Positions 16,336-24,838 of a DNA stretch of 55,587 nucleotides are shown here, piece after piece. The notes beneath the pieces were generated by a model. It had not been told where the DNA came from, did not search any database, and worked only from the letters and a program-made list of their open reading frames with translations. This stretch comes from an uncultured Pseudomonadota bacterium (lineage in GTDB: Bacteria; Pseudomonadota; Gammaproteobacteria; Steroidobacterales; Steroidobacteraceae). The stretch's first letter is position 1, and every line of letters begins with the position of its first letter. The translations under genes were made by a program, and so were the position numbers. The stretch lies in the NCBI GenBank assembly GCA_903862885.1, contig CAIOZU010000060.1:1-55587 (forward strand), written 5' to 3'.

Positions 16336-16871
16336 TGACCCGCAACCCCCAGCAAGACAGATACAGAGCAGTGGTAATTGGGGTTGTCATTAGCCATGCA
16401 CCAGTTGGCATCATTGTTGAGCGACAGCCGATACATCGGCTTCTCCCCCTCATTGCGATTGCAGCTGCACGCGCCGCAACTGGTTTTTCCGCAGCAGTCG
16501 TTATAAGACACGATGTAGTCGCGACCATCGCCGGGGTTATGGCAAGTGCCAATCCAGGTAATTGGTGAAGGCGTGGTCCCGGGTGGGCAGCTCGAGGAGC
16601 TACCGCCACAACAGGCGCATAGAAAGCCATCGATGGCGCAGTACTTCCAATAGTCACAGCTTACAGGATCGTCACTGGCCGTAGGAGATGCGGGGACCTT
16701 AGGGGATGTGGGCTCCGCGAGTGCTTGACCGCCGCGGCTGACAGGCAATAGTGGCAGCAAGGTCGCACCTGTTAAGGCGGCACCGAATAGGCCTAAGAAG
16801 CCGCGCCGTGAGGTGCGTTGGGCCACACGCCGTGAGGCGCGCTCGAGCAGGCGGTCGATCCGCTGCTGCAT
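16332..16871 (-). CDS. aauA: Aralkylamine dehydrogenase, TTQ-containing light (beta) chain
   Basis: 179 residues. A twin-arginine leader (RTSRRGFLGLFG, residues 19-30) sends the protein folded to the periplasm. The mature part, from 'VSCDYWKYCAIDGFLCACC', follows the light chain of aromatic amine dehydrogenase (e.g. Alcaligenes faecalis) closely rather than methylamine dehydrogenase. All 14 cysteines of that type are present. W106 ('PITWIGTC') and W157 ('DANWCMAND') are 51 residues apart, as are the two Trp that form tryptophan tryptophylquinone, and D125 ('SYNDCC') sits at the catalytic Asp. The residue matching catalytic Thr172 of A. faecalis is Ser169 here. The ATG at 16871 lies 2 bases after the heavy-chain stop and places the RR motif correctly. 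It oxidises primary arylalkylamines to aldehyde plus ammonia. Confidence 0.93.
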   Translation of the reverse strand: MQQRIDRLLERASRRVAQRTSRRGFLGLFGAALTGATLLPLLPVSRGGQALAEPTSPKVPASPTASDDPVSCDYWKYCAIDGFLCACCGGSSSSCPPGTTPSPITWIGTCHNPGDGRDYIVSYNDCCGKTSCGACSCNRNEGEKPMYRLSLNNDANWCMANDNPNYHCSVSVLLGVAGQ

Positions 16872-16873
16872 CG

Positions 16874-18049
16874 TTATGGGTTGATCAAGTACCACGGTGT
16901 TTGCCCCATCTTAGCTTCTGCATGTAGTAGGTGACCCGTTTTTCCATCAAGTATCAGCAGTGTGGAGGTGTCAGTTGTTACAAATAACAATGGCTGGAGA
17001 TCTTGCGAGACCTGTACCGCGAGCGCTGCGCCATATTTGGCGGGGTCTATCGGCCAACGTGCCACGCGCCGATGCGTGTTCGTGTCAAATACCCAGATTT
17101 GCGAGCCGCCCATTTTATGGGTGCCCTCGCCGCCTTGATGCATGCTGACATACAGTGTGCCTAGGGTTTTGTGTAAGGCAAGCATTTGTGTGCCACCTGG
17201 GCGCCAGTGGTGGACTGGCTTGGCATCGACCAATGACCACGGCGCAGAGAAACGGGGTTGCATGCCGCTCAGGTCGACTGGGTGAACGACACCTAAGAAT
17301 GATAGAAAGAGCGCCCCCTGCTGAGAGGGAGCAGCCTGAATAAAGACCGGGTCATGGTCGACATCAAAGAAGGGATCCGAAAACGAGCGTGCTACTTCGT
17401 GGCCAGTGTCGTCTGTGGTGACAGATAGCAGGCGGCCATTTTCGCAGATAGAGGACACGCGACGTTCAAGTGAGGCAATCGCCAGCACGCAACCATCCGT
17501 GTCAAAGTCAGCCACTACTTGCTTTTTTTCTACATCGATCACTGACATGGAGGCCGCGGGCGTCAGGTTCGTGCTGTAAATAAAGCGTTGATCTTTACTG
17601 TAGGCGATGTTGTATGACGTCGGCGGTCCCTGTGCCCGCGTCGGTGCGAGCACCACTTCACCGGTGATGGCTAAGGATGATGTGTCGGTGAATTCAATCA
17701 CGTCGGTGTGTGGGCCGTGTCCGCCGCGTGCCCAATAGGTGGTGGCTACGGCCATCGTATGACCATCGGGTGATGGTGTAAATCCGGGATAGTAGCCGCT
17801 GTCTATTTGCCCAAGGAGCCGGTGGCTGTCGCCATCGTAAAGATTAAGGCGTGAGTCAGTTTCATTATTGAAGGCCTCGTCATACACATAGATCCAGTGC
17901 GGTGAGGCAACGGGTAACTGCGTGATGCTTAAGTGCTCTGCCGGCAGCGGCGCAGGTACAGGAGCGGCCCACGCCCCACTCAGCAGTGCAGCCTGCGCTA
18001 AGCTCAGCGCAATGATCGCGGGTTGCATGAGGGTCTTATTAAACCGCAT
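16874..18049 (-). CDS. aauB: Aralkylamine dehydrogenase heavy (alpha) chain
   Basis: 391 residues with a Sec signal peptide (residues 1-28, cleavage near AWA-AP), then repeated beta-propeller blades ('HWIYVYDEAFNNETDSRLNL', 'FTPSPDGHTMAVATTYWARG', 'YSKDQRFIYSTNL', 'GSQIWVFDTNTHRRVARW'). This matches the seven-bladed heavy subunit of methylamine/aromatic amine dehydrogenases, and the length is right. In the alpha2-beta2 enzyme it forms the substrate channel for the TTQ of the light chain. In A. faecalis the maturation genes sit between the heavy- and light-chain genes; here heavy and light are adjacent (2 bases apart) and the maturation genes precede both. Confidence 0.92.
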   Translation of the reverse strand: MRFNKTLMQPAIIALSLAQAALLSGAWAAPVPAPLPAEHLSITQLPVASPHWIYVYDEAFNNETDSRLNLYDGDSHRLLGQIDSGYYPGFTPSPDGHTMAVATTYWARGGHGPHTDVIEFTDTSSLAITGEVVLAPTRAQGPPTSYNIAYSKDQRFIYSTNLTPAASMSVIDVEKKQVVADFDTDGCVLAIASLERRVSSICENGRLLSVTTDDTGHEVARSFSDPFFDVDHDPVFIQAAPSQQGALFLSFLGVVHPVDLSGMQPRFSAPWSLVDAKPVHHWRPGGTQMLALHKTLGTLYVSMHQGGEGTHKMGGSQIWVFDTNTHRRVARWPIDPAKYGAALAVQVSQDLQPLLFVTTDTSTLLILDGKTGHLLHAEAKMGQTPWYLINP

Positions 18050-18136
18050 ACATCAGCCTCATCTTCGGTCGAGCGTTTATTGTGCCACAGCGCGTCGTGT
18101 TTAACCGTCGCACGCAGCGCTTTAGTACGGATTCAT

Positions 18137-18733
18137 CTAAAGACGCTGCCCTTCTAGATAGTCTTGCAATGAGGCGACGCCTAAGCGTTTGGCTTCAAAT
18201 AGACTCTCTAAATGTTCGCGGGAATTAATCAAGCCGCGTGCCCGCAGCACCCCATCCGCGTCGATCAACGCGGCGAAGGGCAGCCGGCTGACTTGATAAC
18301 TGATACCGAGTGGTGCAGACACCACATAACGAAAGCCGTGTAAGTCTTCGCGCTCGACATACGCGCGCTGCTCATCCACCGCGCCATCGCTGGCGAGCAT
18401 GATTTCAACCCACGAACGCTCCGCGCGCTGAGCTGATTTGATTAGAGGAATCAATGATTTGCATACTGGACAGGTGGGTGAGACGAATAGAATCAGCGTG
18501 CTGAGGCCATCGGTACGGCCCTCACCAATGACCAGTGGCTGCGCTTTTAAATCAATGACGGCGATCGCGGGAGCCTGCTCGCCGACTTTAAGGCCCTTCG
18601 CTAACATCAGCGCACCCACCGGGGAGATGCGTTCATGAAGGACGCCAATTTGTCTGATCAGTGCAAGCACCACCAAGGCCAAGGCGCCGACCAGTACCCA
18701 AAGCAATGCGTTCGATACGGCCAGTGGACTCAT
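18137..18733 (-). CDS. mauD: MauD-like thioredoxin-fold protein for light-chain disulfide formation
   Basis: 198 residues: one N-terminal membrane anchor (residues ~8-27), then a thioredoxin-like domain with the redox pair C88-P-V-C91 in 'FVSPTCPVCKSLIP', typical of MauD. MauD and MauE are needed in methylamine utilisation for correct disulfides in the Cys-rich light chain. The start overlaps the end of the mauE-like gene by 4 bases (18730-18733). An 87-base gap separates it from the heavy-chain gene; no hairpin with a T-tract is seen there, so one transcript is likely. Confidence 0.9.
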   Translation of the reverse strand: MSPLAVSNALLWVLVGALALVVLALIRQIGVLHERISPVGALMLAKGLKVGEQAPAIAVIDLKAQPLVIGEGRTDGLSTLILFVSPTCPVCKSLIPLIKSAQRAERSWVEIMLASDGAVDEQRAYVEREDLHGFRYVVSAPLGISYQVSRLPFAALIDADGVLRARGLINSREHLESLFEAKRLGVASLQDYLEGQRL

Positions 18734-19278
18734 GACAATCCTTGTAAGCGGCGCGCTGCGGGAAGCACACGGGCCAGCAGTTGATCGGCGGCTCGGTAAA
18801 TCAGTGCAGTCACTAACAAGCCGGCGCTGAGGGTGAGAGCATCCACGGACTCAAAGGCGCGGGTCTGCCACGGCCCTTGCGACAGACCGAGTACGGCAGC
18901 CAACAAGACATTGCGGACCACCATCCACGAGGCAATCGGCCGACGGTCGAGTGGACCTGAGCAGCCACAATCCAAATCTCGGCGACCGCGCTGCAGATTG
19001 AGCGCGATGGCCATCGCATAGAGAAGTAGCAACGTGACGCCCGCTTGGGTAGCCGCACGACGTATAGAAGGAAACCACAGGCCGATCGCCACTGCGCTTT
19101 CTAGAGCAGCGATCAAGGGGGTCGCGAGGGGGATGAGGCGTGATGGCATGACATCGTAGCGGGCGAGCACGGCTCGAAAGTGTGGCAGGCTGCGCCACTT
19201 ATGTGAGGCAGCCTCTCCATACAGCAGGGAGAATGCAGCGATTAGCCAGTAAGCGATCACAGGATCCAGTGCATACAT
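18730..19278 (-). CDS. mauE: MauE-like membrane protein for amine dehydrogenase maturation
   Basis: A polytopic membrane protein of about 182 residues from the ATG at 19278, four to five hydrophobic segments, with the 'DLDCGCSGPLDRRPIASW' motif that marks MauE/DoxX-like proteins. It is thought to work with MauD in passing oxidising equivalents to the light chain. The ATG at 19278 (MYALDPVIAYWL) matches where family members begin; an ATG at 19356 would add 26 residues of charged sequence without family resemblance. First gene of the aau operon, transcribed away from the TonB receptor at 19523. Confidence 0.85.
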   Translation of the reverse strand: MYALDPVIAYWLIAAFSLLYGEAASHKWRSLPHFRAVLARYDVMPSRLIPLATPLIAALESAVAIGLWFPSIRRAATQAGVTLLLLYAMAIALNLQRGRRDLDCGCSGPLDRRPIASWMVVRNVLLAAVLGLSQGPWQTRAFESVDALTLSAGLLVTALIYRAADQLLARVLPAARRLQGLS

Positions 19279-19522
19279 AGAGGGGGATCGCTCCGCAGAC
19301 GGATGAGGACGTGTCAATCGAAGCAAGTCAGCGGACGCCCAATTGTAGCCAATCATTGAGCGATCCGCCCGTCATTGATCTCTATATGATTGATTAACAA
19401 GCAGAAAATAGTCAATTTGCTACCTTTCTGCGGTATAGTCGGCATACCGAATTAGACAGCGTGGCCGCCTACCGGGTCACTCAATAGGGGCGCCCTTGCG
19501 CCGTGGCCTGAAGGATATAGGT
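19279..19522. promoter_or_regulatory. Divergent promoter region between the aau operon and a TonB receptor
   Basis: This 244-base region must hold promoters for both directions. An A/T-rich core (about 19380-19445) contains TATAGT at 19433-19438 reading right, and TTGACT on the minus strand reading left. Neither has a consensus partner at 16-18 bases, so exact promoters are not assigned. The last 30 bases hold AAGGATAT, a ribosome-binding site for the receptor. Confidence 0.4.
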
Positions 19523-22117
19523 ATGAATCAATTCCTCATGCGTTTCTGTCTCAGTCCCCTCACTGGCAATCAACTGACTCACCCAACCGTGCGTCTCATC
19601 GGTGTCATCGCCTCGGTCTTAGTGATCCCCCTCACGCTACTCAGCGCCTGGGCGTCCGCGCAGTCCACAGCGACCTTGCCGACTGGGGTGCTTGAGGAAA
19701 TCACTGTGACGGCGCGAAAGAAAGACGAGACCGCACTCAGTGTGCCGGTCAGCATCACCGCTTTCTCAGCGGCGGATCTTGAGCGTTTGAATATCAACTC
19801 GTTCACCGACTATGCAACCAAGACGCCCAATATGACTTTCTCCTATGGGACCGCTAACTATGGCTATGTGGATTCACATACGATCGCCATCCGCGGTATC
19901 TCTGGGGCGGGGACGACAGGCTTTTATATTGATGACACACCGGTGCCTGACAGCCTAGATCCTCGGGTAGTCGATATTGCGCGTATTGAGGTGCTTAAAG
20001 GCCCACAGGGCACGTTGTTCGGCCAAAGTTCTCTCGGCGGCAATTTGCGATTGATTACCGTCGCCCCACGTTTGGGGACTGATGACATACACGCCGCTGT
20101 GAAGTTAGGCGGTACATCAGGTGCAGGATCACCCGACTACGGCGGTGACTTCGCGGGGTCACACACCTTAATAGATGACACCTTAGTGGTTCGTGCAGTT
20201 GGATTTTATGACCATGCGGGTGGGTATCTACATCTGAATGCGGTGGATCCCAATACCGGCACGGTGCTTGCCAATCAAGGCAACTACGGCGCGCAGGCTG
20301 CTTATGGCGGTTCCTTGGCTTTGCATTGGTTCATCAATGACCGTGCGGATGCGCTCTTTCGAATCATGACGCAAGATGCCGCGTCGTCGGGCTGGGCAGC
20401 GCCTTATGCCTCACTGCCTGACTTTCGTGTCAACTCGCTGACGATGAACCGAACTAACAATGTGATGGAAAAAGCAAATGATCGCTTCTACTTGCCATCG
20501 CTTCAGGTCACTTTCAAAGGCCAGGGCTACAGCCTGGTGGAATCCTTAAGCTATTTTGATCGACGCGCCACGCAGATCGAGGATGGCAGCGAAGGCTCGC
20601 GAGACGCACTGGTGGGCGATTGGTCGGGTGCCGCGTCGGTCAATGATGCAAACGCCTTTCCCTACGCGGGGATCGATGGCGTATACGCTGATAACACCGC
20701 CTGGCCCTGGTCTGAGGTCGTCAGTTCGCGACGTACCACGAGCGAGACGCGTCTGAGCTTTGATAAGACCTCATTCGGATTATCTGGCGTTACGGGCCTG
20801 TATTTTTCTCGATCCTATACCAACACGTATATCAATTCAGGTAGCTCTCCATTGATTCAGGCGCTTGGTCTGAATACCGATCAAGGCGCAACTGACGTCA
20901 ACAACTATTTTTATGGCAATACGACACCGCAGTCCTACTGTCGTACGGTGGTTGGCGACACCAGCTGCTCGACTTATGGAAGTGGCTTGGCGTGGCAGTC
21001 ATCGGCACCGAACTATCATAATGATCAGGCCTTATTCGGTGAGCTTTATTACGAATTTAAGCAGTTTGAGCTGACGGCCGGTGGCCGCTACTATCATCAA
21101 ACGCAAACAGGCCGTCAGTTTGCCGCCGGTGCATTCAACTTTGCACAACTCGATATTGCTGTGCCACAGACGCGGCAGAGCGGCTTTGATCCAAAGCTCG
21201 CGCTGAAGTACAGCTTCAGCCCAACCGCCATGGTGTATGCCTCGTTCTCCAAGGGATTTCGTTCTGGGGGTGCTGGCGTGCCACTGCCAACTGGACCAGT
21301 GTCATTTTTTTCAGCGATACACCAGACACAGAATCAGCCGACTACTTACACCTCAGACTTTGTTAATAACTACGAGTTGGGTGGGAAAATCGCTTTTGCG
21401 GATGGTCGGATGAGTGTGACCGGTGCGCTGTTTCAGATGAACTGGTCAAATATTCAACAGACCATCATTGCGCCGGTGTCCGCCATCACTCTGATTGTGA
21501 ATGCGGGTAATGCACGAGTTCGTGGTGGCGAGTTGGAGGTCGATCTGAAGCCCGCTTCTTCTGTGGACTTACACGCGGGTATCGGCCTTCAGAAGGCGGT
21601 CATCACGGAGGGGGCATTGTATTGGCAACCGACCGGATCGCCTGTGTATAACACACCTCAAGTAACGGCCAATGCCAGTGTCACTTTCAATGTGCCCATC
21701 GGGTCAGCAGTGAGTAGTTTCTATACACTCGATGGAAGTTACGTCGGATCAAGCTATTCCGGTACGGCAGGCTGTCAGCTCAATGTCGGCCCAAATGGGC
21801 TTCCGGTGGATTACCCAGCCTCTGACTACCCAAGCGGCTATCAATTTTTCCCTTGCCCGAGTGCTAGTGCAGTCAGTGACCAAGGCTACCCGCCGAAGCG
21901 GGCCGGTTATTCCACCTTAAATGCGCGCACGGGTCTCCTGTGGGGTAAGTCAGAGCTTGCGTTTTATATCAACAACATGACCAACGCGCGTCCCAACTTG
22001 GGCGACTACAACCCGAGCTCCTATCCAGCGCACGATGCAGCCACCGGCTATTTAGTACCGCGAGTGGCCACCTTGCGGCCGATCAATGCGGGATTACAGT
22101 TTCGAGTGCACTTCTAG
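19523..22117 (+). CDS. TonB-dependent outer-membrane receptor
   Basis: 864 residues from the ATG at 19523, which has AAGGAT 6 bases upstream. Signal peptide with a long basic n-region (hydrophobic core LIGVIASVLVIPLTLLSAW, cleavage at ASA-QS). A TonB-box-like 'LEEITVTARKKDE' comes next, then a plug with 'TIAIRGISGAGTTGFYIDDT' and 'IARIEVLKGPQGTLFGQSSL', and a barrel ending in 'NAGLQFRVHF'. The plug phrases are those of the large proteobacterial receptor group related to those for complex organic ligands. It is followed 45 bases later by the secreted CocE hydrolase, probably in one transcript, which suggests that the receptor brings in the hydrolase's ester/peptide substrate. Confidence 0.88.
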   Translation: MNQFLMRFCLSPLTGNQLTHPTVRLIGVIASVLVIPLTLLSAWASAQSTATLPTGVLEEITVTARKKDETALSVPVSITAFSAADLERLNINSFTDYATKTPNMTFSYGTANYGYVDSHTIAIRGISGAGTTGFYIDDTPVPDSLDPRVVDIARIEVLKGPQGTLFGQSSLGGNLRLITVAPRLGTDDIHAAVKLGGTSGAGSPDYGGDFAGSHTLIDDTLVVRAVGFYDHAGGYLHLNAVDPNTGTVLANQGNYGAQAAYGGSLALHWFINDRADALFRIMTQDAASSGWAAPYASLPDFRVNSLTMNRTNNVMEKANDRFYLPSLQVTFKGQGYSLVESLSYFDRRATQIEDGSEGSRDALVGDWSGAASVNDANAFPYAGIDGVYADNTAWPWSEVVSSRRTTSETRLSFDKTSFGLSGVTGLYFSRSYTNTYINSGSSPLIQALGLNTDQGATDVNNYFYGNTTPQSYCRTVVGDTSCSTYGSGLAWQSSAPNYHNDQALFGELYYEFKQFELTAGGRYYHQTQTGRQFAAGAFNFAQLDIAVPQTRQSGFDPKLALKYSFSPTAMVYASFSKGFRSGGAGVPLPTGPVSFFSAIHQTQNQPTTYTSDFVNNYELGGKIAFADGRMSVTGALFQMNWSNIQQTIIAPVSAITLIVNAGNARVRGGELEVDLKPASSVDLHAGIGLQKAVITEGALYWQPTGSPVYNTPQVTANASVTFNVPIGSAVSSFYTLDGSYVGSSYSGTAGCQLNVGPNGLPVDYPASDYPSGYQFFPCPSASAVSDQGYPPKRAGYSTLNARTGLLWGKSELAFYINNMTNARPNLGDYNPSSYPAHDAATGYLVPRVATLRPINAGLQFRVHF

Positions 22118-22162
22118 CGCCTGGGCTATCGAGCTCGCTGCGTATTTTTGATAGGGAGCCGT

Positions 22163-24247
22163 ATGCAATCGTCCCACCGTCCTTTTTTGATAGCGGCCGT
22201 GTGTGTGCTGCTCCTAAGTCCTCTCGTCAATGCAGCACCCGCTACTACGCACTATGAAGTGGATGTCAAAGAAGTATGGATTCCAATGAAAGACGGGGTG
22301 AACCTGTCAGCGACTTTATATTCCCCAAAACCCAAACGAGCGAACGAGACATTTGGTGCGGTGCTGGAGTTTTTACCGTACCGGAAGGATGAGTCAACGA
22401 ATCATGCGCCCGTACACCAGTACTTTGCTGCACACGGGTATGTCTCGGCTCATGTCGATCTACGCGGCACCGGTCGCAGTGAAGGGCATTCGCCCGCTCG
22501 TGAGTACTCACAGCAAGAGCAGTTAGATGCTGAACAAGTGATTGCCTGGCTCGCCCATCAGGGGTGGTCCAATGGCGGTGTCGGTATGTTTGGTATTTCG
22601 TGGGGTGGATTTAACTCCATCCAATTGGCGATGCGACATCCGCCAGGCCTGAAAGCCATTATTGCGGTGGATGCCACCGAGCAGCTGTTTAATGAGGATG
22701 TCCACTTTATCGATGGCATGATGCATGCTGATGAGTACGAGTTAAATGTTGATATCTTAGGCGCCCTTACCCGATCCCCAGACTTCCCGCTCGATGAAGA
22801 AAGTCTCGCGCAGCGTTTCGATAACCCGCCATGGTTCGTGATGTACAAGCAGCATCCCCAGGACGGCGCTTTTTGGGACGAGCCCATCGCGGGGTCACTT
22901 GAATCCATTCAAGTTCCGATGTTTCTCATTGGCGGCATGCTGGATGGCTATCGTGACAGCATTCCCAGAATGCTAGAGCGCGTGAAGGCGCCTACAAAAG
23001 CGTTATTAGGACCCTGGAATCACAGTGAGCCGCACGAAGCGGTACCTGGTCCTGCGATTGAGTGGCGAGATCAGGCGGTTGAGTGGTGGGACCACTGGAT
23101 CAAAGGCAAAGCCAATAATGCGATGAAGGGACCGAAACTGGCCGTCTACATGAATCATTGGTACGCGCCAAAGCAACAGATACGTGAGATTCCGGGAGAG
23201 TGGCGCGCAGAGGCCGCGTGGCCACCGAAGGACCAACGACTACAGACGCTTTTTCTGGCGGCTAACCACTCGCTCAGCCATGGCGTCAGTGTCGATACAG
23301 TGAATGACTTAGCGTATCGACCGGCAGCCACCCAAGAAGGTGGCGGCCCTGACTTCTGGTGGGGCGATGTGAATGGCGATCAGCGCTCGGTTGATGCGTA
23401 CAGTTTGGTTTACGACACATCGCCGTTGACAGATACACTGTCTATTCTAGGTCGACCACACGTCTGCTTAAAGGCGTCCTCGACGTCCGCAGCGACGCAA
23501 TGGTTTGTGCGTTTGTCGGATGTGGCACCGGACGGGGTCACGACCTTGGTTGCTGCAGCGGGATTGGCGGGTGTCCATCGCGAGTCGATGCGCACCCCTA
23601 CCCCATGGGCACCGGGTATCGTCAATGACATCTGTTTTGACTTGCATATGACGTCTTGGGTTTTCCCTGTGGGGCATCGCATTCATGTAGCCGTTTCTAA
23701 CTCCATGTGGCCGATGGTATGGCCCACACCTGATGTAATGACCACTTCTCTTCAGCTTGGTGGCGCGTTAGGCTCGCGCATTGTCCTGCCGGTCGTACCC
23801 ACTGAGGGCCCATTACCCACGCCGGTGTTTCGAGCGCCTGAGTCTGACGGGCCACAGGCAGTGCTGAGTGACGGCGTCGATGGTGAGATGAGCTTGAGTT
23901 CAAATGTGCCCGGGTTGGCGTGGACCGTGTCGCGTGACCCGGCTCGCCAAAAAGCCTCTGTGGAGTGGCGCGGTGGTAGCACAGATCATTTTTCGTGGGG
24001 CGACGAGGCAGTGCGCGAGCTACTGCAATTTTATGCCGACGACCTGCATCCGGAGCAAAGCTCGGTGCATGGAGAGGCAGAAATTGAAGTGACACTTCCC
24101 AAGCGGACTTTGCTATGGCGTGGCCTGCTTGACGAAAGAAGTGACCATGATCACTTCTATGTGCAGTATCAGCGGCAGTTACTAGAGAATGGTGTGTTGA
24201 TTCGTTCCAAGTCATGGGACGCGACGGTGCCACGTAGCGGCCAGTAG
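22163..24247 (+). CDS. Secreted CocE/NonD-family (S15-type) alpha/beta hydrolase
   Basis: 694 residues with a signal peptide (AAVCVLLLSPLVNA, cleavage ~residue 24). The catalytic domain opens with 'VWIPMKDGVNLSATLYSP' and holds the nucleophile S146 in 'FGISWGGF', an Asp candidate in 'GGMLDGYRDS' and the His in 'LGPWNHSEPHE'. The C-terminal third is the jelly-roll domain of X-Pro dipeptidyl-peptidase/cocaine-esterase-like enzymes ('RLSDVAPDGVTTLVAAAGL', 'HRIHVAVSNSMWP'). It hydrolyses ester or acyl-peptide bonds in the periplasm or outside. The ATG at 22163 follows AGGGAG by 5 bases, so it is preferred to the one at 22148. Same strand and close behind the TonB receptor. Confidence 0.88.
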   Translation: MQSSHRPFLIAAVCVLLLSPLVNAAPATTHYEVDVKEVWIPMKDGVNLSATLYSPKPKRANETFGAVLEFLPYRKDESTNHAPVHQYFAAHGYVSAHVDLRGTGRSEGHSPAREYSQQEQLDAEQVIAWLAHQGWSNGGVGMFGISWGGFNSIQLAMRHPPGLKAIIAVDATEQLFNEDVHFIDGMMHADEYELNVDILGALTRSPDFPLDEESLAQRFDNPPWFVMYKQHPQDGAFWDEPIAGSLESIQVPMFLIGGMLDGYRDSIPRMLERVKAPTKALLGPWNHSEPHEAVPGPAIEWRDQAVEWWDHWIKGKANNAMKGPKLAVYMNHWYAPKQQIREIPGEWRAEAAWPPKDQRLQTLFLAANHSLSHGVSVDTVNDLAYRPAATQEGGGPDFWWGDVNGDQRSVDAYSLVYDTSPLTDTLSILGRPHVCLKASSTSAATQWFVRLSDVAPDGVTTLVAAAGLAGVHRESMRTPTPWAPGIVNDICFDLHMTSWVFPVGHRIHVAVSNSMWPMVWPTPDVMTTSLQLGGALGSRIVLPVVPTEGPLPTPVFRAPESDGPQAVLSDGVDGEMSLSSNVPGLAWTVSRDPARQKASVEWRGGSTDHFSWGDEAVRELLQFYADDLHPEQSSVHGEAEIEVTLPKRTLLWRGLLDERSDHDHFYVQYQRQLLENGVLIRSKSWDATVPRSGQ

Positions 24248-24342
24248 TCATCGAGTGAATCGACACGCCGTGGCAGCAGAAAGGGCTTACAAGCGAGAAG
24301 GCGCGTTCTATCAGACGTCAGCATAAAAGCGCTGTGAATTTT

Positions 24343-24711
24343 CTAAGCAGTGGGCTCGGTTATATGGATCTTAAGATCGCGTTCGCCAGTTAACGAGTTA
24401 GACACTAGACATATTTTTTCTGATTTTTCTAGCAAACTGCGCGCTAGTGCTGCGTCTGCACCTGGCGCTAAAGTTAGTGCGACCGTGGTTAGATATCTAG
24501 AGAACCGCGTGACACCAGCCACGCGATCAAGCGTTCCTTCAACTGTGCACTGTAGTGAGCCCCATGCGAGGTTGCCGGCTCGGGCGACTTCCCTAAAAGT
24601 CAGAATAAAGCAGTCGGCGACGGCTGCAACCAGCAATGTCTCAGGTGACCACGCACCACCCGGACCACCAAACTCTACGGGAGCGTAGATTTTTAGCGGG
24701 TTATTCGACAA
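24343..24711 (-). CDS. OsmC-like protein, apparently missing its N-terminal strands
   Basis: 122 residues of an OsmC/Ohr-fold protein: 'FGGPGGAWSPETLLVAAVADCFILTF' carries the first redox Cys on the central helix, and 'LEKSEKICLVSNSL' the second, so a peroxide- or hydroperoxide-reducing site is possible. Relatives begin about 20-25 residues earlier with a beta-hairpin. Here the frame is open upstream only to a stop at 24763-24765, and no ATG or GTG lies in between; TTG at 24711 is the only usual start. Either the protein is short, or the gene has lost its 5' end next to the structured repeat at 24758-24804. Downstream of the acylase gene in the same direction. Confidence 0.65.
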   Translation of the reverse strand: MSNNPLKIYAPVEFGGPGGAWSPETLLVAAVADCFILTFREVARAGNLAWGSLQCTVEGTLDRVAGVTRFSRYLTTVALTLAPGADAALARSLLEKSEKICLVSNSLTGERDLKIHITEPTA

Positions 24712-24757
24712 ACGATCTGACGGATGAGCATCATCTATGATCCCTGACGCCTTTCTA

Positions 24758-24804
24758 GGCGATTAGTATACTGCGCACTTGTAAAGTGCTCAGTGCTAAT
24801 CGCC
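24758..24804. repeat. Nested inverted repeats between acylase and OsmC genes
   Basis: An outer perfect 9-bp inverted repeat, GGCGATTAG (24758-24766) and CTAATCGCC (24796-24804), encloses an inner hairpin GCACTT-GTA-AAGTGC (24775-24789). The whole could fold as a two-tier stem in the transcript from the acylase gene or extrude as a cruciform. No T-tract follows in either direction. Confidence 0.5.
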
Positions 24805-24838
24805 ACGGCCTGTGCGGAGATAAATAGAGAGGATGGTG

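Noticed and set aside
16332-18049. Methylamine dehydrogenase (mauA/mauB)
   Set aside because: The light chain has FLCACCGG, PSPITWIGTCHNP and WCMAN as in aromatic amine dehydrogenase; the methylamine enzyme differs at these places. Substrate specificity is still unproven.
23697-24266. Minus-strand open frame of 189 codons
   Set aside because: Opposite the C-terminal domain of the CocE hydrolase; His/Arg/Ser-rich shadow without recognisable motif.
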